Positions 45,931-55,582 of a stretch of 64,000 nt of DNA are shown piece after piece. Where the stretch lies: positions 124,001-188,000 of the forward strand of contig BLJB01000067.1 in NCBI GenBank assembly GCA_013423325.1. The letters run 5' to 3'. Each line of letters opens with the position of its first letter. Positions within the stretch are counted from its first letter, which is position 1. Below the pieces are notes generated by a model that was not told the DNA's origin, ran no database searches, and saw only the letters and a program-made list of their open reading frames with translations. The translations under genes and the position numbers were made by a program. Source of the DNA: Usnea hakonensis. Taxonomy: Eukaryota; Ascomycota; Lecanoromycetes; Lecanorales; Parmeliaceae.

Positions 45931-45966
45931 GAGGACCTCTGAGGACCTCTGAGGACCTCTGAGGAC
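45931..45966. repeat. 10-base tandem repeat GAGGACCTCT
   Basis: Three perfect copies and a partial fourth lie about 260 bases upstream of the METTL4-like start codon. The unit is nearly self-complementary. Confidence 0.9.
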
Positions 45967-46294
45967 ATGTTACAGGGCTGGCGGGAATCAAGAGCAATCT
46001 CTTGGGACAAGTCTCTCTGTAGATTGAAGCAATCGAAGGGAAAGCCGCATAGAGAAAATTATCACACCGTTTGTTTTATTCTTACTTGGTATTCGCTTTT
46101 CAATTTCTCGGAGAATTGGCCGCTCATGGTTATGTTGTACTTCTCGTTGGTCGAATTTGACATGGTCACGTGATAGGGAGTCTCACATGATCTTACTTAT
46201 AGAGTACTCTATTTTACCCAGACATGCCAGATCCTACATATGGTCTCCTGCCAGGAAATGAAAACTTTTATCAGTATACCTATGTAAGGAGCTA

Positions 46295-46360
46295 AGCGCC
46301 AAGACTCAGCTAACCAATTAAAAACCTGGAAGGACTTCCTATTTCGGACGTCTTGGCGCT
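46295..46360. repeat. Inverted repeat with 11-base arms
   Basis: AGCGCCAAGAC (46295-46305) and its complement GTCTTGGCGCT (46350-46360) are perfect; outer bases pair partly. They lie just outside the AT-rich stretch and may be the end of a small repeat element. Confidence 0.6.
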
Positions 46361-46374
46361 AAGTAAGCACCTCG

Positions 46375-46745
46375 AAAAAAGTGGCCGCAACCACCAAAAT
46401 CCTTTTCTACTAAAAAGATTTGCAATTATAATAACTTTATTCCCTATAGACATAATTTTTTATATAAACTCTATAATTAGAGACTATCTCTTGCGCTTTC
46501 TAACGCCGTAAAAATTCTTAAAATCGGTCAAGTATACGTGCCTATATTATTTTTTAAAAGATTTACCCCCCGGAGGGCCCCCGGAGGGAGGGGGGTTCCA
46601 GGGGGTCTCCCCCTAGGAATCAAAAAAGGTTAATAAAGCTATTAATTCTTAGAACTTTCACACCAGAAATAACTTTCAAATAAAACTATTATATCACGAA
46701 ATTTTTTCGTGGGCCTATACTTGTCTCACTTATTGCCACAGTGAA
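46375..46745. mobile_element. Possible MITE-like or repeat remnant
   Basis: The segment is clearly more AT-rich than its flanks and noncoding. It starts near AAAAAAGTGGCCGCAACCACC and ends near CACAGTGAACTACCTTTTTT. The ends are only weakly inverted. Unlike the large element it keeps CpA/TpG, so it is not RIP-saturated. Identity uncertain. Confidence 0.3.
46566..46613. repeat. C/G-rich palindromic island
   Basis: Within AT-rich DNA lies CCCCCCGGAGGG followed by CCCCCGGAGGG, then a G run and GGTTCCAGGGGG. The 11-base word CCCCCGGAGGG occurs twice in tandem and is nearly self-complementary, so the strand could fold into a strong hairpin or G-quadruplex. Confidence 0.7.
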
Positions 46746-47500
46746 CTACCTTTTTTCATTCTCTGAAAAAGTCTGCTAGCAGAACCTGGCGATGATTTTC
46801 ATTTTCAATCGAAATATGTAACACTACGCTGTTGGGATGTGGATGACCTTGTCACCACGTACGAGGCAGCGATGCCGAATAGACGCCTGGTAAGCCAAAT
46901 GGAGCTACTTCGAATCCATCTCCTGCCTTTGCGGGTCTGGCCAATTTATGGAGTCCTTGCCGCTGCCTTAACTTTGCTGATGGGAACGCCCAGGCAATGA
47001 TCCTATTGTCTCCAGACTCCCCGTTTTTGTTGGGGAGCCCTATCATAGTGGAACAATCATCGCTGCATGTTCCACGTACTCATGAAATTTTTTGGCTAAG
47101 TGACTCCTGAAGGCTGTGGACTCCATTCTGTACCGTCTTTGAAATCGCTAAATTGCTTTTTCGAGCTTTTCATTCCGTCGTAATCCAGTGACAAATGGTT
47201 CATTCTTAATCTGTCTGTTCTTTGAGTTGAAAAAGTGGATTTCTGTAAGTCGCAGGCGAAGTTTTCCGAAAAGGCGTATGACCGAGTGGGTCTTTCAGTC
47301 GATCTCGAGCAGGTTCTATATGAAATAAGCGCGAAGCTTGTCAAAGACCTTCTAGGGGCTAGCAGATACTTCACGAGAGCATACATTCAGAAGTTTCCCT
47401 TTGCTATTTGACTGCTCCGGTAGCATCGTTTTGACAACTACACAGAGCTTCTCTTTCTCAAACATATGTTTCTCCTCAATATTCCATATATCAAATCACG

Positions 47501-48807
47501 ATGCAGTACCTCTTAAATCTGTTTCGCGCGGGACTGATGTTCTGTTTGACTGCAGCAGCTTCCCTTGCCACACCAGAGCAAGCTGAAATTGGATGGGTCC
47601 ACGGTTTCACGGGACTGAAAAGTCCTGTACCAGAGATGACGTACGTATTTTTGATCTCGCACCGTTGGATTGCTCGGCGTGGCTAAGGCTCGATTGATTC
47701 TAATACCTTGTCAGTGGCGACTACCTCACCGGGACCTACTGCTACTGCGAATATTCGCCCACGATAGACGAATGGGCAGGTCTAGGTTCGTGCATCTCGT
47801 AGCCATTTCCAGTCCGTGAAAAGAGATTTAATGAGAACACATTGCTTAGGCGTTTGGCTTGAACAAGCAATGCTGACTCCAACTTCTGTATAGGTTCGTT
47901 ACAATTCTGTACCATACTTTCCTCTCTGACCAAAGCCCGAGCTACAAGAGACATTGTGGCAGCGAGAGGCCCTTTGACTCCCAAGATTTATTTTATAGCC
48001 CTTGTTCCTTGTCTGAAAAGCGATGCTGACTCCACTTTTGCTCAAGCACATTATTTTCAAATTGAATACTACAACTTTCACCTCAATAGGACCTTCATTC
48101 TTACCCATACCTGCCCTAAAGACAACATAGACCTTGTATACGGTCGTTGTGTGCCTATGAAAAATGAGGGAGATAATTTGCTTGCTGGCAGCTACTACAC
48201 CATGCAGAATAAGCTATGCAGGCATTGGGAGGGGGAGACATTTGGGGTACCCGATAACAAATTGTGTTACAGGCCGTATCGCCACCACGGTGTCGACTTC
48301 ATCTATTTTAACCAGCAGAAGAGGAGTCTTGGCCAGGATGGTGGGCAAGGACCGGTATGGCAAGACCAGTTGACGGCAGATGATGCCTGTGGGCCCCTGT
48401 GCAGGACGCATGTGGATGGACAAATTCTCAAAGACGAAGAATATCCTCAGAGCCATCAAGTCACATGGACTTCCATGGAGTATGTATGATTCTTACGTTC
48501 TCATTCCCTGTTTGAATGATGTTGAGCCACAAGACATGGTTCTGGAACCTGAGGACCTTCCGCCTCTAGGACCGTTCTTGCAACTTCATTATCTGGTTGG
48601 TATAAAACATGCTGACTCGGTAATTTACTAGTGACATGTGTGATACCTGCGACTAGCAGGTATTACCCGAGGAATTCCGAGTATGACAATGTTCTATCTA
48701 CGCCATATGCCAACGCTTGTAAGACTGTCCACGGTAGAGGCGCAATCAAGGATCGGTCGGAGAATAAGAAGATAACAGAAGATAGTATATATCAACTACT
48801 GAAGTAA
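47501..48807 (+). CDS. Secreted Cys-containing protein of unknown family
   Basis: The ATG at 47501 opens a signal peptide (MQYLLNLFRAGLMFCLTAAA, likely cut after SLA at about residue 23). Exons 47501-47640, 47715-47785 and 47894-48479 join in frame. From there either the frame reads on to a stop at 48489 (268 residues) or a fourth exon, 48660-48807, is used (314 residues, ending with YYPRNSEYDNVLSTPYANAC and KTVHGRGAIK). The mature part has about 12 Cys (YCYCEY, CTIL, VPCLK, HTCPK, GRCVP, KLCRHW, KLCYRP, DACGPLCRTH) and an N-glycosylation site (NRT). I recognise no family. A candidate effector or cell-wall protein, by inference only. Confidence 0.6.
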
Positions 48808-49164
48808 TATCTTTTCTAAATAGAATATTCTCTTTAGAAATACAATTTTAAATCAATAATGAAAAAGCCTGAAGATCTGACTTGGACGGCGCACATGTCA
48901 TTTCTCCGTGTCTCATTTCTTTCTGGAGTTAAACCTCGGACTTAGTGCCGAGCCGAGTATCAGGGTCTTTAGTCGGGCGAACTTCGGGTGTCCTGAATAT
49001 AGTTTGGATGCCGGTGAATTTAAGCCGAAGCATGCCGAGGGGTAATTCATTCACATTTCCTGCAAACGTCGTCAGCGTACCTTTCTTTTTGTAAAATCTT
49101 TTTGGAGGTAGATTTCCCAAAAGGGGCCTGGATGATTACACTCTCGTTGAACCACCGATAAGGT
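48808..49164. other. Intergenic region before LEU5
   Basis: No gene or repeat is supported in these 357 bases; they presumably hold the LEU5 promoter. Confidence 0.4.
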
Positions 49165-50359
49165 ATGAGCCGCGCTCATGGCGCGACACCGCTACAGTCG
49201 CCGGATATGGGAAAAGAGAGACTGCAACACCCCGCCTCAAATCAGTCTCTGGACGAAGGCACGATAGCATCCAAGACGGCTGGGAACCAAAGGCACAGGA
49301 ACAAGCAGAACTTAGATTATATGCTAAGCACAGGATTGGCTGGGGGTCTAGCAGCATGCGCTGTGTGTGTGCACATCCAAGCATACCAACAAAGGTCCAT
49401 ATTAATCTTCTTCCCAGGCCAAAACAGTCGTCGGACCCCTCGATCGTGTCAAGATTTTGTTTCAAGCTTCCAACCCTCAATTCGCTAAATACACCGGTTC
49501 ATGGTTTGGAGTCGTGACTGCTATGCGCGACATCAACCGTCAAGATGGTCTGCGCGGTCTTTTTCGAGGCCACTCGGCAACCCTCCTCCGCATATTCCCT
49601 TATGGTGCAATCAAATTCCTTGCCTACGAACAGATACGATCTCTCCTGATTACATCGTCAGCGGAAGAAACGCCCATACGTCGACTTCTTTCAGGCTCCC
49701 TCGCAGGCGTCACCTCGGTCTTCTTAACCTACCCCTTGGAAGTCATCCGTGTCCGCCTCGCCTTTGAAACAAGCAAGGATTCTCGGTCCTCTCTCTCCAG
49801 CATTTGCCGTCAGATCTACCATGAACATCCACCCAATGCTACACTGTCATCAACATCCTCGGCACCGCTTTCAATCGCCGCGATCGCTCCCTCGACTTCT
49901 AGAAGCGGCCTGATAAATTTCTACAGAGGTTTCACGCCAACGCTCGTAGGCATGCTTCCATATGCTGGTACTTCGTTTTTAACTCATGATACTGCTGTCG
50001 ACTGGTTGCGCCTTCCAGATCTTGCGCCCTACACCACAACATCAGTCCCAGTTTCCAGTGACGCGAATGCTCCGCTTGTTTTGAAATATTGGGCAGAACT
50101 CCTTGCTGGGGGGCTCGCGGGCCTGGTCTCGCAGACTGTTTCATATCCGTTTGAGGTCATCAGAAGGAGGATGCAGGTAGGAGGAGCAGTAGGGGACGGA
50201 CGTCGATTGCGTATGGCGGAGACTAGTGTAAATATATGGAAGGAAGCAGGTTTGAAGGGCTTCTGGGTGGGACTAACAATTGGATACGTTAAGGTTGTGC
50301 CAATGGCTGCTGTGAGCTTCTTCGTCTACGACAGGATGAAGGTCATTTTAGGTGTTTGA
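49165..50359 (+). CDS. leu5: Mitochondrial carrier, LEU5/SLC25A42 type
   Basis: LEU5-type carriers are needed for coenzyme A accumulation in the mitochondrial matrix. Two exons (49165-49362 and 49418-50359) give 379 residues. Three carrier repeats are visible with signatures PLDRVKILFQ, YPLEVIRVRLAF and YPFEVIRRRMQ. Even-helix and loop blocks GLRGLFRGHSATLLRIFPYG then AIKFLAYEQ, LINFYRGFTPTLVGMLPYAG and GLKGFWVGLTIGYVKVVPMA match the group. The first exon codes a polar N-terminus and GLAGGLAACA, and the splice gives ACA-AKTVVGPLDRV. LEU5 rather than another carrier is by overall resemblance. Confidence 0.88.
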
Positions 50360-50655
50360 ACGGGAACCGTAATGTATCTTATGGGCACTGGATGTGATCG
50401 TGCTAGCCGAATATCGGCCGTTTTATAGTATCTTAAACAGGCTCCAGCTTTGCTACCTGTCTAAATCATGTCTACTACTATTGTCCTGTATGCTGTATGC
50501 GTTTCATTGCGGTAAATGCACGTGACATCAAACCGCTATCGATAAGCTGGCGGCTCCGCAGTCTTACTCGAAAATACCTGAGTACTTGAGCCAGCGTTCC
50601 TTGCCCGTCGTTAAGATCAATAGCGGCGACAGTCTTCCAGGCTCTCAAGGTTCCC

Positions 50656-52161
50656 ATGCAGTGAGTCACTTCTCTCCAGCTATATCATTACAGTTCGTAT
50701 TTTTCTGTTTTTGCATGACTCGTTGCGAGAGTTCGGCACTCCGTGAATTCCGCCAAAAGAGAATCTAACACCAAATCGTGCAGTCCGTACATCGCCGTCC
50801 CGGCCACTGTGGGCCTTGTTTACCGGGCTTATTCTAGAAAGTCCCTGACACCCTTCGGCATCGTTATCGCAGCGTTGACAGCAATTGTTCACGCCCTACA
50901 TCCTTGGAGCATCTTCTTCGCGCTGCTCGTCGTATTTTTCCTCGCCGGAACTGCTGTCACCAAAGTATGATAATCCTTGAAGCGTTTGCCGAAGTCGACG
51001 CAGCTTATGGTTTCCCAGGTCAAGCATGGCGTGAAAGCAACGTTGACACAATCCTCGTCGGGAGCTTCGGGTGGAGAAGGAGCGCGAACTCATATCCAAG
51101 TTCTGGCAAATTCGGTAGTGGCATCTATATTGATACTGCTTCACTATCGGCAATTGCAAACCAGGGGACAAGGTGATGAGCCTAATGGCGAATGCTGGGC
51201 TTACCGGGGCGATCTACTGGTGGTTGGGATAGTGAGGTAGGGCCTTGAACAGTTTGTATGAACGTGAACGCCTTTTGACTGGAAGTGGAAAAGCAACTAC
51301 GCTGCCGTTTCAGCGGACACGTTCTCCTCCGAGCTGGGAATACTCTCCAAAAGCAAACCGCGACTCCTCACATCTTGGAATTTCCGACAAGTACCACCAG
51401 GAACAAATGGCGGGGTGACGCTTGTGGGGACATTGGCAGGCTTTGCCGGGTACGTACATTTCAGAGTCAAGTCTTTCTATCTGGCAGAGAATCCAAATAT
51501 CAGGAACAGAAATCTCCTTTACTCGCCCCCTGCCTTACTACTACTACCATAAGTTTGCATGGTTAGGCCGCAAAAGGGTCTTACTGCTCTTCAAATCTGT
51601 CTCAATACTTACTCATTACTCTCGAAGATATACGCTGACTCGCAAATCTGCATAGCGCCTTCATAATTGCGTTGACGTCTGCAATCCTCATGCCTTTCTG
51701 CTCTACCGGTGCTACTATCCAAGGAGAACCCTTCGGCAACAAACCTGGATTCGAGGGCGGAAATAGCTGGGGATGGCAAGAGAAGATCTGCTGGGTCATC
51801 GCCATCACGATATGGGGAGGCCTTGGAAGTACACTGGACAGTGCTCTGGGCGGTTGGTTCCAGGCCAGTGTGGTCGATTCGAGGACGGGCAAGGTGGTCG
51901 AGGGTATTGGTGGCAAGAAGGTAGGTCTTCTTTCTTCTGGGACTGGATCTGTGTTTGACAGGGTACATACAGGTGATGGTGTCGGGTTCACAAACGCCAG
52001 CCAACAAGAAGAGCGACGAGCCGAGTCGCCGAATCGAAAGCGGGCTTGGGCTTCTTGATAATAACATGGTCAATTTGCTCATGGCTTTCTTGATGAGCGT
52101 TGGTGGGATGGTGGTCAGTAGTTACGTGTGGCATATACCAGTGCGAAGTATATCAAATTGA
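50656..52161 (+). CDS. TMEM19/DUF92 family integral membrane protein
   Basis: Six exons (50656-50660, 50784-50964, 51019-51236, 51294-51449, 51656-51920, 51973-52161) give 337 residues. The first coding exon is only ATGCA, giving MHPYIAVPATVGLVYRAYSR. Membrane helices include FGIVIAALTAIVHAL, WSIFFALLVVFFLAGTAV and WVIAITIWGGLGSTLDSALG. Conserved blocks of the family are TKVKHGVKA, GGEGARTHIQVLANS, NYAAVSADTFSSELGILSKS and RQVPPGTNGGVTLVGTLAGF. Plant and bacterial members include phytyl-phosphate kinases (VTE6); the fungal role is unknown. The last helix is NLLMAFLMSVGGMVVSSYVW. Confidence 0.88.
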
Positions 52162-52669
52162 ATCTACAATGCAACCCAAATACCCTTCCTACCCATCCCA
52201 TTCCCATCCGCACTTCACGCGAACGATTTAAAGAATTCACGAAACAGGAGCCGATCCGCTTGGTTCACATTCGCCGTCTATACTCCCTCCATACATTCAT
52301 TCGGATGCTTTGCCGGCTTTCTACTATCAGCCCAGGGTAGCGAGCAGCCGCTAGGTGGGGGGTTGAGGTTTATACTGACGATCTGTGAGGGGGGCGACGG
52401 GGAGGGGGAGAACGACGATTTGGTGGGCTGGTGAGGTCTTTTTATGTACGGGGTTGGTTGGTTGGTTGATTGAGTTGGGGAAGGGAGGGATGATGATGAT
52501 GGTGGTGCGTTCCGATATATGCTGGGGTTTTCTTGGGGCCGGGTTGCGAAGAGCGAATTGTAGACATCGGGGTTGGAGGGCTAGACTTGATCTCCTTGGG
52601 ATCTCGAGAAGTTTGAAAGAATTTGTTTGGGCCGAGGCCCTGTTTACTACTTGCCACGCATCTCTATTT
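52162..52669. other. Convergent intergenic region, TMEM19-like/GPCR
   Basis: Stop codons face each other over 508 bases. A G-rich stretch (about 52350-52520) contains GGTTGGTTGGTTGATTGAG and a short GATGATGAT repeat. No gene seen. Confidence 0.5.
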
Positions 52670-54250
52670 CTACAAAGAGTCCCCGTCCCACCAGTTTCTC
52701 TCAGGCCGACGTCCTTGCCCCGACTGTCCTTCGAGAGTCTGCATCTGGATGTCGTCCCTTGCCACGGCCGGCTCCCGGGTCCCACTGATCATTCGCCTCA
52801 AGCCGTCACTACCGCCTCTGCGGTGCGTCTGCTTCTGTACAGAGCCGGCCTTCTCGTTTCTTTGCCTCCATGGTTTCTCTCGTTGGCTGAAAATGAAGCA
52901 ATCAACGGCACATTGCAATGGCAGACAGCATATCGAGATGGTGTTTAACACGAATGGCGGATCGCGCCGCTTGGTATCTGGAAGGGCTTTGCACTTAGCA
53001 CTTCTACTCGAGCAGATGGAGAAATCTGGGGATGTGACTCACAGAAATAGCACTGGTTCACAAAAGCAGGAATCCACATTGCGAGATAGACAAGCGGGTA
53101 AACAAATAAGTACCGTAGCTGTTTTTTAATAGCTTTGTGACGTTGACGTAAGGCAGCATTTGCCGAGGATTCTAGTCGCCTGTTGGCCGTAGAAAACAGA
53201 GTACTATCACGGAGTGCCTCCAGCAGTGTCGGCGTCCTGTTGATGATCCTTAGCGGTGGAACTTCTACTGGCTCGTAGGATTTAGAAGGAGATATGTCCG
53301 TCTCTGTTGCCCTTCGAAAAGCAATTAGAGACCCCAAAGTTGGAGAGCTCATTTCCATATTCGGTTCTCCAGTTTGGGGATCCTCGGCGCCGTCGAGGCC
53401 GAACGACGGCCTGGGCTCTAGTCTGTCTGTCCGACTATTATGAGGAGTAGATTCGGAGGCAAAGCTGTGGGTGCTGAATTTGGCGTCGTCGAAATCACCA
53501 AATTTGGACTTGGTATAGAGGTATACGGCTAAATAAATGCCTAGGATTATGCAAAGAATAAGATATCGGGGAATCCAACTAAGTACTAGTCGGTACCAGA
53601 TTGGGCGAGCTGGAAGATAGCAGAAAGTTCCCTGGGACACATAGGGACTGCTTGGATTGACGAAAGCCAATGACGCCACAGTTATTGAGAACAACGCCAA
53701 AAATATATAAGCTGCCCATCTGTAGGGATACAGGCCAGTCTGGGAGTTGGCCTTGCGCGCGGCAAAGATCGTGAGAGCCGTATGCATTGCAATGAGGAGA
53801 ATGATGGAATCTGCCCATATAAATTCAGCAGGTGATAGCGGAGTTTGATTGTCTGCAACGGACCTGATGCCTCAATGCCTACCGCAAGTAGGAAGCCGGC
53901 ACCTTGACAGAAGCCATGAGAAATAGGCTCCCGCCTTGCGAGAATCGCTATGGGAGGGATCCAGTACCAGAGAGCCTTCAACATTCCACTTGCAATGAGC
54001 AGCATGATGAGACTAGGTATGATTAACGACCACGAGTCTCAGACCTCTGGAATTATGGCCCAGCAACGTACTCATGTCGGAACTTTCTCTTCATGGTTAT
54101 AAACCAGTAGAAGGTTATGAATCCAGAGAGCATACTGATTGATGACGAGGTTACCGCTAGAATCTGTTGGATGCGCTGCTCCTGGAGCGTATAATTGTTG
54201 CCCTTTTCGTAGACGCCACTTAGGCCACGGCCGGATACAGACTGCATCAT
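52670..54250 (-). CDS. Seven-transmembrane G-protein-coupled receptor (Git3/cAMP-receptor-like)
   Basis: Exons 54072-54250, 53864-54012, 53043-53810 and 52670-52977 give about 467 residues. Helices in order: QQILAVTSSSISMLSGFITF; DLIMLLIASGMLKALWYWI; FLLAVGIEASDSIILLIAMH; YRWAAYIFLALFSITVASLA; LSWIPRYLILCIILGIYLAV; a 130-residue cytosolic loop rich in Ser; YLFVYPLVYLAMWIPAFVN; and VLNTISICCLPLQCAVDCF ending in SQREKPWR, the hallmark after helix 7 in this fungal class. The last join uses acceptor CCAG at 52978 to keep the frame. The start is uncertain: MMQSVSGRGL is the simplest, but a 5' exon near 54300-54350 is possible. One external NYT glycosylation site. Ligand unknown. Confidence 0.8.
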
Positions 54251-54508
54251 ATAGCTCCACGGCAAGTAACAGGATGAAGCAGCCTACGGAAGAGTTTCAT
54301 TGAGCTTGGTGTAAACATTTGTCGTACGTCCTGCAAACGACGGAAAGCCATGGTTGCAAGTGAGTCCCCAGGGCGTAGAACTAGAGATGCGGAAGTCGCG
54401 ATGGATGAAAGTTGGGAAGGGCGAGTGTCGTCTCTTTTAGGACGGTTCCATTCCCGGGTTGTAGCCCCTTGCTTTGAACCGAGATCTCATACTACTTTCA
54501 ATTTTCCT

Positions 54509-55394
54509 TTACTCAAAACTTGGGCCCAGGGCCAACAAAGAAAATCGCAGCTCCCCCCCACCTGTCTCCTCTTCACGCTTCAGAAACCTCTTTGGCCCCA
54601 GTTCTAAGGCTTTCTCTCCGAGCACATCCTCTCCCTCCTCCAGCTTTCCCCGGTTCAATGGACCCTTGCGACTTCCATCTAGCTCCCAGAGATTGTTCTT
54701 CGCCGATTTTACGAATGCAACATAATGCAGATCAACCCGCTCATCAGCGTCTGGAGCTGTTGTATCACCCTCGGCGGCTGCAGAAGCATGAGCGGTCGCA
54801 AGGTTGTCAGAGGTCTCAAGAAGCTTGGAGCGAGATACAGGATCGAGGGGGAGAGCGTCAGTGATGAGATGGGAGAGAGTCGTGGAGGGTGCTACGCAGG
54901 AAAATTAGACAGGAATCTTTGAGAACCCTGTTAGAGGAGGCACGAACCAATAAGATCTCGGGTCATGCCGTTGCAGGCTGCGTGTAACAAACCCATGAGG
55001 CCGCAAGCATTACCAATCGTCTGTTTAAACCAGAGGACCTCTTCCTCCGATCCGGTACCGCAATAATCCGGCAAAGACTTGTCTTCTTCGTAGCGAGCTC
55101 TCTCGTAGGCAGTAGATGTAGGGAAGACTAGTAGAAGGGCATGAGCTGGGCGGGGAACGAAGGCTAGCAGGGAAGGGTCATCAAGAGAAAAGACATCATG
55201 CCACGACAATTCGGAAGAGAGGCCCAACTTATGAACAAGTGAGGACATGACCTCAGGATTGTTTTCTAAACAGATGATTAGCTTCAGCTCGAATATCACT
55301 AGATCCGAGGGTTTTGCTCGCCAAGTGGGACAAATCTTAGAGCCCGGGAGGCATTAGAGCTAGCTCCTACTGTGCCTGTCGATGTTGAAGCCAT
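54509..55394 (-). CDS. Ubiquitin C-terminal hydrolase (UCH, peptidase C12)
   Basis: UCH enzymes free ubiquitin from small adducts. Three exons (55322-55394, 54948-55265, 54509-54891) give 257 residues. The catalytic set is complete: Gln106 and Cys112 in KQTIGNACGLMGLLHA, His in DLHYVAFVKS, and Asp in LWELDGSRKGP. The N-terminal FVPLENNPEVM block spans intron 1. To read it, the intron must begin with GC rather than GT (exon ends CTTG, intron starts GCGAGC), so this is a GC-AG intron; a GT alternative would give a poor match. UCHL3/Yuh1 type by length. Its start is 188 bases from PEX12. Confidence 0.92.
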
Positions 55395-55582
55395 TTTGCA
55401 GGATTTTGGATCGCTTTCCGACAAGTTGTCAAAATTTATGGACAGGAGTGTAAAACAAACCCTGCATGAGTATATTTGGTGATAGGGCTGGACCTCGGCA
55501 AAGCTGCACGAGTAGCAAATGCTCAGTAACAACCTAGCACTCTATATTGTGCACTTTATAATCTTGCGTGAAAACGTCCAGG
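55395..55582. promoter_or_regulatory. Shared divergent promoter UCH/PEX12
   Basis: Only 188 bases separate the start codons of two genes that both belong to ubiquitin biology. A TATATT stretch is present at about 55540. No known regulatory motif is recognised. Confidence 0.4.

Larger units (their letters stand above)
45669..47500. other. Gene-free region with several repeats
   Basis: No gene is supported over 1.8 kb. It holds a 10-base tandem repeat (45931-45966), an inverted repeat (46295-46305 with 46350-46360), an AT-rich stretch of about 46375-46745 containing a short extremely C/G-rich palindromic island (46566-46613), and one weak minus-strand ATG frame at 47096-47386. It looks like a site of old repeat insertions. 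Confidence 0.45.

Noticed and set aside
47096..47386. Minus-strand ATG frame of 96 codons
   Set aside because: Its start would be only 115 bases from the secreted-protein start, and the composition does not look coding.
54725..54922. Plus-strand 65-codon frame
   Set aside because: It overlaps the catalytic His/Asp exon of the ubiquitin hydrolase on the other strand and is a shadow.
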